Source of the DNA: Alphaproteobacteria bacterium
GTDB taxonomy: Bacteria > Pseudomonadota > Alphaproteobacteria > Micropepsales > Micropepsaceae
Direction of reading: 5' to 3'
Assembly: GCA_003139615.1 (NCBI GenBank)
Contig: PLJH01000035.1
Span: 1 to 64,000, forward strand
DNA length: 64,000 nucleotides
The position numbers were made by a program, and so were the translations under genes. The notes under the pieces are model-generated. The model was not told where the DNA came from. It ran no database searches and saw only the letters and a list, made by a program, of their open reading frames with translations. Positions 26,975-35,567 of the stretch are shown piece by piece. Every line of letters starts with the position of its first letter. Within the stretch, counting starts at the first letter, position 1.

Positions 26975-27151
26975 ATGGCGCCCCGTCCTCCGAATTATTC
27001 CCACGACAGATCGCAGCGCGAGCGCGCCCAGAACGCGAAGAACGATGCGAAGGCCGAGCGCCGCGCTGAGAAATCCGCGCGCCGCAAAGCAGCGAGAGGC
27101 GAAACGCCGACCATCCCCGGCGAGGAATTGCCCCCCAAGATCGAGGAGTAG
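26975..27151 (+). CDS. small basic hypothetical protein
   Basis: A 58-residue ORF opening MAPRPPNYSHDRSQRERAQN, rich in Lys, Arg, Glu and Ala and predicted to be helical. An AAAGGAAA ribosome-binding site stands at the right distance. It begins 42 bp after the DEAD-box helicase stop on the same strand and is probably co-transcribed. Short Arg/Lys-rich proteins of this type are common and unnamed in alphaproteobacteria. A role beside the helicase in RNA binding is speculation. Confidence 0.65.
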   Translation: MAPRPPNYSHDRSQRERAQNAKNDAKAERRAEKSARRKAARGETPTIPGEELPPKIEE

Positions 27152-27246
27152 GCTCGCCTGCCGCAGCGCCGCGATTCGACGCACACTGGCATAGACCCCG
27201 GCACCTGCTAGATTGTCGTTCCGCGCGGGGCAAAAGGGGGACGACG

Positions 27247-28353
27247 ATGTTCCAATCGACAAAAATCGGGTTGGTGTGGCGACGCACGATTGTCCTCACG
27301 GCGCTTTTCCTGCTTCCGGCGTTGCTGACGGCGCGCCCCGCGCAGGCTGACGACAGCCTGCGCATGAAGCAATTGCGTCTGCTCTGCGTGCAATTGAGCG
27401 GAGACCTGACCGAGCCTGGCGGTATCGCGGCGTTTCGGCGCTGCCTGACCACGCATAATCCGCTGAACGAAATTCGCCGCGACAACGGCATCGGCGGCGT
27501 TCGTGCGCCGCGCATCGTCGATCGATTGGGCGCGGCACCGCCGCCCGGCTTCGGACGCGATACAAGAAACAATCTCGCCCAACAGGTTCAGGCATTTCAA
27601 ACGACCGACGGCAAGATCATTTATGTCGTCGCGGCGGATGGCCGGCTCTGGCGTTCGACTCTCGGCACCAAAGATGCCCGCGTGGTGGCGCCATCCGCGA
27701 CGGTGTTTCGCGTCACGAACGATGGGCACCTGTTCGTGCAGGACCATAACGGCGTGTTGTGGCGCGCCAATGCGGATGGGTCGAACCGCCTTCCGGTCGA
27801 TCAAGCCGTGGCGGATTTTCAAACTCTCGGAAACGCAGTTTATGTGCGCCATGCCGATGGAAGCCTGTGGCGCGAGGGAGCAGACGGTTCCAATCGCCTG
27901 CGCATCGACGCCGGCGTGAAGGCGTTTCAGGTCATCGATCCGCATACGACGTTTGTGCTGGGTGCGGACGGAAAGCTCTGGCGCGACTCCGACAATTCGC
28001 GCGCGCCCGTTGCAGACGCAATTCGCGCGTTCCAATACGTTCCGAACGGCGACACCATGTATGTTCTCACGACAGCGGATGGATTGTGGCGGCAGGCGGC
28101 CAAGCAAAAGGCCGAACAGGTCGACCACGACGTGGCCGCCTTTCGGGCAGCCGACATGAACCTCGTCTTCGTTCTCGGCAAGGATGGCCGCCTCTGGCAG
28201 GAATTGGGCAACCGGGATCAGGCCGTGCTGATCGACCACAACGTGTTGATTGGAACGGGCCAACCCACATTCGAAGTGCTGGATGCGCATCGCGTGTTCG
28301 TGGTCGGCGACGACCGCAAATTATGGGCCGAAACCATGCCGCCGGGGCGTTGA
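27247..28353 (+). CDS. secreted seven-repeat beta-propeller-like protein
   Basis: A 368-residue exported protein (signal peptide ending PAQADD near residue 35). Residues from about 115 contain seven copies of a 35-38-residue unit built as xVxxFQ...xVYVxxxDGxLWR, for example IYVVAADGRLWR, VYVRHADGSLWR and VFVLGKDGRLWQ. Seven units fit a closed seven-bladed propeller, like tectonin-type lectins. Ligand binding in the periplasm is plausible. Neighbours give no pathway. A poly-purine AAGGGGG site precedes the ATG. Confidence 0.75.
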   Translation: MFQSTKIGLVWRRTIVLTALFLLPALLTARPAQADDSLRMKQLRLLCVQLSGDLTEPGGIAAFRRCLTTHNPLNEIRRDNGIGGVRAPRIVDRLGAAPPPGFGRDTRNNLAQQVQAFQTTDGKIIYVVAADGRLWRSTLGTKDARVVAPSATVFRVTNDGHLFVQDHNGVLWRANADGSNRLPVDQAVADFQTLGNAVYVRHADGSLWREGADGSNRLRIDAGVKAFQVIDPHTTFVLGADGKLWRDSDNSRAPVADAIRAFQYVPNGDTMYVLTTADGLWRQAAKQKAEQVDHDVAAFRAADMNLVFVLGKDGRLWQELGNRDQAVLIDHNVLIGTGQPTFEVLDAHRVFVVGDDRKLWAETMPPGR

Positions 28354-28559
28354 GAACAGACAAGGCGCGATTGCCGTATCGCGCAGCACATGCACAGGAT
28401 CGGAAATCATGGCGCTTCCCGAAAGCAGGCGACGCCAGCGTATCATGACCCGAACCGGAGTCCCCAGGCTGCAAATACAGCCCAAACCCGCTCGCCCTTC
28501 GTGGCGCACAGCGATCGATCTTGCTACACTGACGGAGAAACCAAACTCCGGAACTGACG

Positions 28560-29309
28560 ATGCTCGATCTCTATTACTGGCCGACACCCAACGGCAAGAA
28601 GGTCACGATACTGCTTGAGGAATTGGAAGTTCCCTACACGGTCAAGCCGGTGAACATCGGACGCGGCGATCAGTTCACGCCGGAGTTTCTCAAAATTTCG
28701 CCCAACAATCGTATGCCGGCTCTTGTCGATACGGAACCCAAGGGCGGCGGTGCGCCGGTCACCCAGTTCGAATCCGGCGCTATCATGATGTATCTCGCCG
28801 AAAAATACGGACGCTTCTGGCCGCAGGACGTTCACGGAAAATGGGACGTCGTCCAATGGATGATGTGGCAGATGGGAAATCAGGGCCCGAAATTCGGCGA
28901 ACAGGGCCATTTCTTCCGCGCCTCGCAAGATCCGAAAAATACCGGCGACTTCAGCTATGCCAACACGCGCTTCGGCAATGAAGTGCATCGACTTTACGGC
29001 GTGATGAATCTCGGTCTCTTCGGCAAGCGTTATCTGGCTGCGAACGAATACACGATCGCCGACATGATTTGCTACCCGTGGGCTGCCGGCTGGAAGCTGC
29101 GCAAGATCGAGCTCGACGAATTCCCGCACGTCAAACGCTGGATCGAAGAGCTTGAACAGCGGCCGGCCGTGATCAAGGGGATGGCCGTGAGCGCTGGCGA
29201 ACCGGAAGACCCGAACCGGATTTCCGACGCCGAAAAAGCGCGCCGCGCCGGACTGCTCTACAATCAGCGCGCCACGCCCATTCCGGCGGAGTGGTCTGCG
29301 AAAAAGTAG
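28560..29309 (+). CDS. glutathione S-transferase, Nu-class-like (YfcG/YghU)
   Basis: A 249-residue cytoplasmic GST. The thioredoxin-like N-terminal domain opens LYYWPTPNGKKVTILLEELE and carries the glutathione-binding NRMPALVD and ESGAIMMYLAEKYG. The C-terminal helical domain holds YTIADMICYPW. The PTPNGKK opening and the long C-terminal tail (PAEWSAKK) fit the YfcG/YghU group, which act as disulfide-bond reductases. The substrate is not evident. Confidence 0.9.
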   Translation: MLDLYYWPTPNGKKVTILLEELEVPYTVKPVNIGRGDQFTPEFLKISPNNRMPALVDTEPKGGGAPVTQFESGAIMMYLAEKYGRFWPQDVHGKWDVVQWMMWQMGNQGPKFGEQGHFFRASQDPKNTGDFSYANTRFGNEVHRLYGVMNLGLFGKRYLAANEYTIADMICYPWAAGWKLRKIELDEFPHVKRWIEELEQRPAVIKGMAVSAGEPEDPNRISDAEKARRAGLLYNQRATPIPAEWSAKK

Positions 29310-29372
29310 GAGCGACCCTCGAATTCCGCGTCGCAACCCTCTAGGCTCGCGCGTCCTTGGGGGAGTTTTCGC

Positions 29373-31421
29373 ATGTTCCTACGTTTCGCGGCGTGTCTCG
29401 CGCTGGCTTTGGCGATTGTCGTACCCGCCGAGGCGCGACCGTTTACGGCAAAGGATATGGCGACCCTGGATCGGATGTCCGATCCTCACATTTCCCCGGA
29501 TGGTCGCTTCATCGCCTATAATGTGCGCTCGACCGATTGGGATGCCAATCGTGGCGTCAATGCGCTCTGGGTGATGGAGCGCGGCGCTGCGGGATCGCCG
29601 CCGCGCCTGATCCGCGACCAGGAAAAGGCAGGGACGCAACCGCGTTGGTCGGACGACGGCGCGTGGCTCTATTTCCTGTCGAGCCGATCCGGATCGGTGC
29701 AGCTGTGGCGCGCACCCGCGGGTGGCGCCGAGGCAAAACAGGTCACCAACCTGCCGCTCGATGTTGCGTTTTATCGTCTCGCTCCGGACAGCCGCACGAT
29801 CGTGGCCGCGATCAACGTGTTTCCGGATTGCGACACGCTCGCCTGCAGCAAGGCGAAGCAGGAAGCGAAAACGAAGGTCAAAGCGACCGGCACGATTTAT
29901 GATTCTGCCACGCCAAGGTTCTGGGACACTTACCTCGACGGCCGCTATCTCAATCTGTTTGCGATCAAGCTGAGTGCCGATGCGCCCGCCACGGATGCGA
30001 AAGCGCTGACGCGCAATTATCAGGCCGACATTGTGTCCCGGCCCGAAGGCGACGATTCCTCTTTCATTGTGACTCCCGACAGCGCGAACGTGATCTTTGG
30101 CGCGCGCCCCTCCGGCTCGGCGCAAGGCCTGGGCGATCCCAGCAGCCTCTATATCGTTCCCATCGACGGGAGCGCCGCCGTGCGGCGGATCGATTCCACT
30201 GCAACGACATCGGACGAGGCGCCGGCCCTTTCTCCCGACGGCGCACAACTCGCTTTCCTGTCGCAAACCGGTTCCGTATTTGCCGCGCCGCGCGCGCATG
30301 TGATGCTTCGCGACACGAAGAGCGGGAAGACGCGCGATTTGGCGCCGAATTTCGATCGCTCGCCCACAAGGCTCGACTGGTCCACGGACGGCACAACGCT
30401 TTATGCCGTCGCCGACGATGTCGGACAGACGCGCATATTCGCGATCAACACGACCAACGGAGCGGCGAAGCCGCTGACCGGCGACGGGCATGTCAGCGGA
30501 TTGGATGTCGGCAGGTCTGCGCTGATCTACAGCCGCGATGCGCTCGATTCTCCGTCCCAGGTTTACGCGCTTGGCGACAATGGCGCAGCGCATCAACTCA
30601 CGCATGTGGGTGAAGAGACCCTCGCGCAGACGCCCATGTCGAGCTACGAACAGTTCAGCTTCACCGGCTGGAACGGTGAAACCGTTCACGGCTTTGTCAT
30701 GAAGCCCACCGATTTCAAATCCGGCCACAAATATCCCGTAGCGTTCCTGATCCACGGCGGACCCTATGGCTCGTTCGGCAATGCCTGGAGCTATCGCTGG
30801 AATCCGCAAGTCTGGGCCGGCATGGGCTACGCATCCGTGATGATCGATTTTCATGGCTCCAGCGGCTATGGCGAGGCTTTCGCGAAGTCGATCATCGGCC
30901 ATTGGGGCGACCGGCCGCTTGAAGATTTGCAGAAGGGTTGGACTTACGCGCTTGCGCAATATCCCTTCCTCGACGGCGACCATGCCTGCGCGCTGGGCGG
31001 TTCCTATGTCGGCTACATGATCGACTGGATCGCGGGCAACTGGGCCAAACCGTGGAAATGCCTCGTCGATCATGACGGCGTGTTCGATATCCGCCTGATG
31101 TCCTATTCGACGGACATTCCGGGATTCCAGCAGGCGCAGAACGACGCGCCCACATGGTCGGCGCCCGATGTGGTCGAGCGATTCAATCCGATCGATCATG
31201 TGGCCGAATGGTCGGCGCCGATCCTCGTCGTGCACAGCGGAACCGACGATCGCGTGCCGCTCGATCAGGGCATGGGCGCCTATGGCGCGGCACAGTTGCG
31301 GCACGTGCCCAGCGAACTGCTCTATTTCCCGGACGAAAACCACTGGGTGCTGAAGCCGCAGAATTCCGTGATGTGGTATGCGACAGTGCAGGCCTGGATG
31401 AAGCGTTGGCTGGGAAATTGA
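29373..31421 (+). CDS. S9 family prolyl oligopeptidase, secreted
   Basis: A 682-residue periplasmic serine peptidase with a signal peptide (residues 1-21). The N-terminal two-thirds form a propeller of WD-like repeats. The C-terminal alpha/beta hydrolase domain has Ser544 in LGGSYVGYM, an Asp at 625/626 in GTDDRV and His657 in DENHWV. FLIHGGPYG supplies the oxyanion hole. It probably cleaves short peptides, consistent with the dipeptidase-like amidohydrolase 27 bp downstream. GGGGGAG precedes the ATG. Confidence 0.92.
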   Translation: MFLRFAACLALALAIVVPAEARPFTAKDMATLDRMSDPHISPDGRFIAYNVRSTDWDANRGVNALWVMERGAAGSPPRLIRDQEKAGTQPRWSDDGAWLYFLSSRSGSVQLWRAPAGGAEAKQVTNLPLDVAFYRLAPDSRTIVAAINVFPDCDTLACSKAKQEAKTKVKATGTIYDSATPRFWDTYLDGRYLNLFAIKLSADAPATDAKALTRNYQADIVSRPEGDDSSFIVTPDSANVIFGARPSGSAQGLGDPSSLYIVPIDGSAAVRRIDSTATTSDEAPALSPDGAQLAFLSQTGSVFAAPRAHVMLRDTKSGKTRDLAPNFDRSPTRLDWSTDGTTLYAVADDVGQTRIFAINTTNGAAKPLTGDGHVSGLDVGRSALIYSRDALDSPSQVYALGDNGAAHQLTHVGEETLAQTPMSSYEQFSFTGWNGETVHGFVMKPTDFKSGHKYPVAFLIHGGPYGSFGNAWSYRWNPQVWAGMGYASVMIDFHGSSGYGEAFAKSIIGHWGDRPLEDLQKGWTYALAQYPFLDGDHACALGGSYVGYMIDWIAGNWAKPWKCLVDHDGVFDIRLMSYSTDIPGFQQAQNDAPTWSAPDVVERFNPIDHVAEWSAPILVVHSGTDDRVPLDQGMGAYGAAQLRHVPSELLYFPDENHWVLKPQNSVMWYATVQAWMKRWLGN

Positions 31422-31448
31422 CCGCTTCGATCACGAAGGAGTCCGCAA

Positions 31449-32690
31449 GTGACCTCTCATAGCATTGTCATTCACGCAGGCACCTTGCTTGCGAACGCGG
31501 GCGAAGCACCCAAGACCAAGCAAAGCCTCCTGATCGAAGGCGGACGGATCAAGGAAGTCTCGTCCGGCTTCGTCGCCCCGCCGCAAGATGCGAAACTGGT
31601 CGATCTCAGCGACAAGTTCGTGCTGCCCGGCCTGATCGATTGCCATGTGCATCTGACGGGCCAGTTCGATCGCGGTTATCGCATGCGCATGGTCGAAGAC
31701 TCCGATCCCAAGATCGGATTCAACGCCGCGCACAATGCGTCGCTCACGCTGGCGGCGGGCTTCACGACCGTGCGAGACGTGGGCGCGCTTGGCAATCCGG
31801 ATGTGATCTTCGCGCTGCGCGCCGCAATCGCAGAAAAGAAGGTGGCGGGTCCGCGCGTGCTTTGCGTGGGCGACATCCTTTCGCCGACCGGCGGCCATGG
31901 CCAGACTTACGGTTATCGCCACGATGTGTGCGCGTGCGTGCAATCGACATCCGGCATTTGCGACGGCATCGACGAATGCCGCCGCGCGGTGCGCCGGCAG
32001 GTGAGCCAGGGCGCGGATGCGATCAAATTCGTGGCGACGGGGGGTGTGCTCTCCGATATCAAGGCGGGTCTCGACCAGCAATTCACCACCGACGAAATCC
32101 GCACCATCATCGAGACCGCACACAATCTGGGCCGCCGCGTAGCAGCCCATGCGCATGGCGCGGCCGGAATCAATGCGGCGCTCGAAGCGGGCGTGGATTC
32201 GATCGAACACGGCAGTTTCATGGACGACCGCTCCATCGAATTGTTCCTGGCCAAAGGCGCGTTTCACGTTCCGACAATCATTGCCGGTGTCACGGCATCC
32301 GAAATGGCGGAGCGCGAGGGCGAGTTACCGCCGGCCATGGCCGAGAAAGCGCGGATCGTCGGCAAGAAGATCAAGGAGGCGCTGTCCCGCTCCCACAAGG
32401 CCGGCGTGACGATCGCCTTCGGGACGGACATGGGCGTCGGCCCGCACGGACAGAACGCGCGCGAATTCGGCTTGCTTGTCGAGGCCGGCATGTCCCCGCG
32501 CGAAGCGATTCATGCAGCGACGATCAATGCCGCGAAGCTCCTCAACATCTCCGACGAGGCGGGGACTATTGCAGCGGGCAAGACCGCCGATGTGATCGCC
32601 GTGGATTCCAGCCCGCTCGAAAATGTCGCGGTGCTGGAACGCGTCAGCTTTGTGATGTCCCGCGGCGACGTTTTCCGGAGCGCGAACTAA
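31449..32690 (+). CDS. amidohydrolase, Xaa-Pro dipeptidase/imidazolonepropionase-like
   Basis: A 413-residue cytoplasmic metallohydrolase. The metal motif is DCHVHLTG. The bridging Lys lies in IKFVATGG, His ligands are in AAHAHGAAG and IEHGSF, and the final Asp is in AFGTDMGVGPHG. Start GTG 31449 follows AAGGAG at ideal distance. It lies 27 bp behind the S9 peptidase gene, so peptide turnover is likely. No signal peptide, unlike the amidohydrolase at 20936. Confidence 0.88.
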   Translation: MTSHSIVIHAGTLLANAGEAPKTKQSLLIEGGRIKEVSSGFVAPPQDAKLVDLSDKFVLPGLIDCHVHLTGQFDRGYRMRMVEDSDPKIGFNAAHNASLTLAAGFTTVRDVGALGNPDVIFALRAAIAEKKVAGPRVLCVGDILSPTGGHGQTYGYRHDVCACVQSTSGICDGIDECRRAVRRQVSQGADAIKFVATGGVLSDIKAGLDQQFTTDEIRTIIETAHNLGRRVAAHAHGAAGINAALEAGVDSIEHGSFMDDRSIELFLAKGAFHVPTIIAGVTASEMAEREGELPPAMAEKARIVGKKIKEALSRSHKAGVTIAFGTDMGVGPHGQNAREFGLLVEAGMSPREAIHAATINAAKLLNISDEAGTIAAGKTADVIAVDSSPLENVAVLERVSFVMSRGDVFRSAN

Positions 32691-32755
32691 AGACGTCGCC
32701 GCGCCAGTACGGCCTGCGCGTCGGCGTCGTTTTCTGATCGGAGACATTTACCCTC

Positions 32756-34243
32756 ATGGTCGACAGCATCGCGGCCGAAGTCACCGCTGCCAGGACTGCG
32801 AGCGAAGACGCTGCCGGGGACGGCAGCGTCTTTCGTTTGAGTACGGGTCGCAAAGCCCTCTATGCCACGGGCGATCTGGCCGATGGCATCATCAATGTTT
32901 CGCTGAACACCTATCTCCTGTTTTACCTGACGGAAGTCGTCGGGCTCTCGGGTTCGCTCGCAGGCGCCGCCGTTGCCACTGCTCTCATCGTCGATGCGGT
33001 CGCCGACCCACTGATCGGCTATATGACGGACAACACCCATTCGCGCTGGGGCCGCCGGCATCCCTATATGCTCTTCAGCATATTTCCGTTTGCGATCGGT
33101 TTCGCCGCCCTTTTTGCGGTCCCCAAATTTGCGACCACGCCGGAATTATTCGCGTATGTGCTGGGCGCCCTGCTCGTGCTGCGGATTTCCTATTCCACCT
33201 TTATTCTTCCCTATGCTGCGCTCGGCGCTGAGTTGACCAGAGACTACGCCGACCGTTCGGTGCTGATGACGTTCAGAAGCTTCTTCAACATCTGCGCGAA
33301 CATTTCCTGCATCGTGATGGGATTCGGCATCTTCATGAGCGGCGCCACGGGGCTTCTCAACCGCGCAGGCTATATCCATTTCGGTTGGGCAGGCGCCGCC
33401 GTCATCCTGATCGGCGGACTGATTTCGGCCGCATCCACAGTGGGATTTCGCGCCCAACTCTATCAAGTCGCGCCCGCCGATCGTTCGGCCTCGGCCCGCT
33501 TCCTCGGAGAACTTCGCGATCTGTTTCGCAACAGTTCCTTCACGACCCTGTTCGTCACGATCCTGACCTTTTTCGTTGCGGCAGGAACTGCAATCAGTCT
33601 GCTGATTTACAGCTTCCGCTATTTCTGGGGCATGCCGACATCCGTCATCCAGCCGCTGGCGCTTGCGGGAACCGTCGGACTGATCATCGGCATTCCCGTG
33701 TCGGCGATTCTGTTGCAGCGTTTCGAGAAGCGGGACATTTGCGTAATCGGCATCGCGCTGCTGTGCCTCTGTCAATTTTTGCCGCCCGTCCTCAAGCTCG
33801 CCGGGTTCATGCCGGGCCTCGGGCTCGCGCTCTATACGATCCTGGGCACCGTGGGCGTTTTGTCGAGCTGCGTGATTACGTCCACCGCGATCGCATTCGG
33901 TTCGATGTTGATCGATGCGGCTGACGAGCACGATTTGCTGTTCGGCGTCCGCCGCGAGGGCCTTTATTTCGCCAGCCTCACTTTTTCCGTCAAAGCCGCC
34001 GTGGGCGTGGGCGCGCTGTTTGCCGGGGTGGCATTGGATGTGATCGGATTTCCGAAAGATTTGGCGATGCATCCCAACGCGATTATTCCGCCCGGGACGG
34101 TGCGGGCCATCGGCCTGATCGCGGGCCCGTTCACGGCCATGATCTGCCTGACGTCGGCGCTGGTTTTGACGCGCTACCGCCTCACCAAGGAGAACCTGCT
34201 CCGTGTCCAGAGGCAGTTGAAGGAGCGATCTGAAGCCCTGTGA
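32756..34243 (+). CDS. GPH-family sugar:cation symporter
   Basis: A 495-residue MFS transporter of the glycoside-pentoside-hexuronide family with about 12 hydrophobic segments. LYATGDLADGIINVSLNTYLL and DAVADPLIGYMTDNTHSRWGRRHPY are the family signatures. It begins 65 bp after the amidohydrolase and is followed 58 bp later by a GH172-type glycosidase. The pair suggests uptake and hydrolysis of a furanoside-containing oligosaccharide, which is inference. Confidence 0.88.
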   Translation: MVDSIAAEVTAARTASEDAAGDGSVFRLSTGRKALYATGDLADGIINVSLNTYLLFYLTEVVGLSGSLAGAAVATALIVDAVADPLIGYMTDNTHSRWGRRHPYMLFSIFPFAIGFAALFAVPKFATTPELFAYVLGALLVLRISYSTFILPYAALGAELTRDYADRSVLMTFRSFFNICANISCIVMGFGIFMSGATGLLNRAGYIHFGWAGAAVILIGGLISAASTVGFRAQLYQVAPADRSASARFLGELRDLFRNSSFTTLFVTILTFFVAAGTAISLLIYSFRYFWGMPTSVIQPLALAGTVGLIIGIPVSAILLQRFEKRDICVIGIALLCLCQFLPPVLKLAGFMPGLGLALYTILGTVGVLSSCVITSTAIAFGSMLIDAADEHDLLFGVRREGLYFASLTFSVKAAVGVGALFAGVALDVIGFPKDLAMHPNAIIPPGTVRAIGLIAGPFTAMICLTSALVLTRYRLTKENLLRVQRQLKERSEAL

Positions 34244-34301
34244 TGCTTCGGCCCGGCAGTCCGATATTCCATTGATGCAATCGCGCAACTGGAGGCAATC
34301 C

Positions 34302-35420
34302 ATGTCCGAATTCTCCGGACTCGGTCTTAATCTCGGCAATCTCTCGCGCCTGTCGACGGCGAAATCGCGCTCGATCAGCCCGGAGAATTTCACCGGCGAA
34401 AAGGGCAAAGGCGGGATGGCGATCAACGGTCCGGCCGCCAACGCAGCGCGCGGCCTGGGTCAGGGGTGGAAAATTTCGCCCTACATCCTGATCGACGCGG
34501 GCAAGACATTCACGCTTGCCGACATCGAAGGCGAAGGCGCGATCCGGCAAATCTGGATGACGCTCGCGCGCGGCAAATGGCGCCACACGATCCTGCGCAT
34601 CTATTGGGACGATCAGGATCAACCGTCCGTCGAATGCCCGGCCGGAGATTTCTTTGCCTGCGGCTGGGAGGAATACGCACAAGTCTCTTCGCTTGCCGTC
34701 TGCGTCAATCCGGGCCGCGCGTTCAATTGCTATTGGGAAATGCCGTTTCGCAAGCGCGCCCGCATCACGATGGAAAATCTCAGCGACGAGCAGATTTACG
34801 TCTATTATCAGATCAATTACGCACTGACGGCCGTGCCCGAAGATTGCGCCTATTTTCACGCGCAGTTTCGCCGCACCAACCCCCTTCCCTACAAACAAGA
34901 CTACACGATCCTCGATGGCGCGAGCGGGCGCGGCCACTATGTCGGCACCTATATGGCCTGGGGCGTGAACAATTCCGGCTGGTGGGGCGAAGGCGAGATC
35001 AAATTCTTTCTCGACGGCGACAAGGAATTCCCCACCATCTGCGGCACAGGCACCGAGGATTATTTCTGCGGCGCCTACAATTTCGATCCGGGCGGATTCA
35101 AGCGCGCGGCGGGGCAAGACGGCATTCCCGGCTATGTGGAATTCAACACGCCTTATGCCGGCCTGCCACAGGTGATCCGTCCCGACGGTGTCTACAAATC
35201 GCAGACGCGCTTCGGCCTGTATCGCTGGCACATCATGGACCCGATCCGCTTCGAGACCGATCTGCGCGTCACGATTCAGGCGCTCGGCTGGCGCACGCAC
35301 AAGGACCGCCAATATCTACCGCTGCAGGACGACATCGCGTCGGTGGCATTCTGGTACCAGACATTGCCCACAGCCGCGTTTCCGGCATTGCCGGATCGCG
35401 ACTATCTCGAAGTCATCTGA
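34302..35420 (+). CDS. DUF2961 / GH172-type glycoside hydrolase
   Basis: A 372-residue protein of the DUF2961 family, which includes GH172 fructofuranosidases and arabinofuranosidases. Visible family landmarks are SISPENFTGEKGKGG near the start, IRQIWMTL, RIYWDDQDQPSVECPAGDFF and GTGTEDYFCGAYNF, whose Glu is a candidate catalytic residue. No signal peptide, so it should act on imported sugar; the GPH symporter upstream fits. ATG 34302 follows GGAGG perfectly; the ATG at 34272 has no site. Confidence 0.85.
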   Translation: MSEFSGLGLNLGNLSRLSTAKSRSISPENFTGEKGKGGMAINGPAANAARGLGQGWKISPYILIDAGKTFTLADIEGEGAIRQIWMTLARGKWRHTILRIYWDDQDQPSVECPAGDFFACGWEEYAQVSSLAVCVNPGRAFNCYWEMPFRKRARITMENLSDEQIYVYYQINYALTAVPEDCAYFHAQFRRTNPLPYKQDYTILDGASGRGHYVGTYMAWGVNNSGWWGEGEIKFFLDGDKEFPTICGTGTEDYFCGAYNFDPGGFKRAAGQDGIPGYVEFNTPYAGLPQVIRPDGVYKSQTRFGLYRWHIMDPIRFETDLRVTIQALGWRTHKDRQYLPLQDDIASVAFWYQTLPTAAFPALPDRDYLEVI

Positions 35421-35429
35421 GGAACGCCC

Positions 35430-35540
35430 GTGTCGTCATTGGTTTATATCGCCGGCGTCGCGATGACGCCCTTCGTCAGGCCCAGCGCGGGCGCCGTCTA
35501 TCTCGGCATGGGATGCAAGCCGGCAATGTCAGCGATGTAG
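35430..35540 (+). pseudogene. N-terminal stub of a thiolase-like gene
   Basis: GTG 35430 with GAGGAA upstream opens a 36-residue frame beginning MSSLVYIAGVAMTPFVRP. The VYxAGVxMTPF pattern is the N-terminus of SCP-2/acetyl-CoA acetyltransferase-type thiolases, which run to about 390 residues. Here the frame stops at once and no further thiolase sequence follows before the next gene. It looks like the 5' remnant of a gene that once followed the GH172 gene. Confidence 0.55.
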
Positions 35541-35567
35541 GCGGGCACCAGTCAATGGCGGGCCGGG

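Noticed and set aside
24956-27262. Long antisense frame across the DEAD-box helicase
   Set aside because: Helicase motifs are all on the plus strand; the antisense product has no domain.
29379-31343. Open frame of about 650 codons antisense to the S9 peptidase
   Set aside because: It mirrors the codon pattern of a GC-rich gene, is Arg/His-rich without any recognisable domain, and has no ribosome-binding site. The sense strand encodes a complete peptidase.
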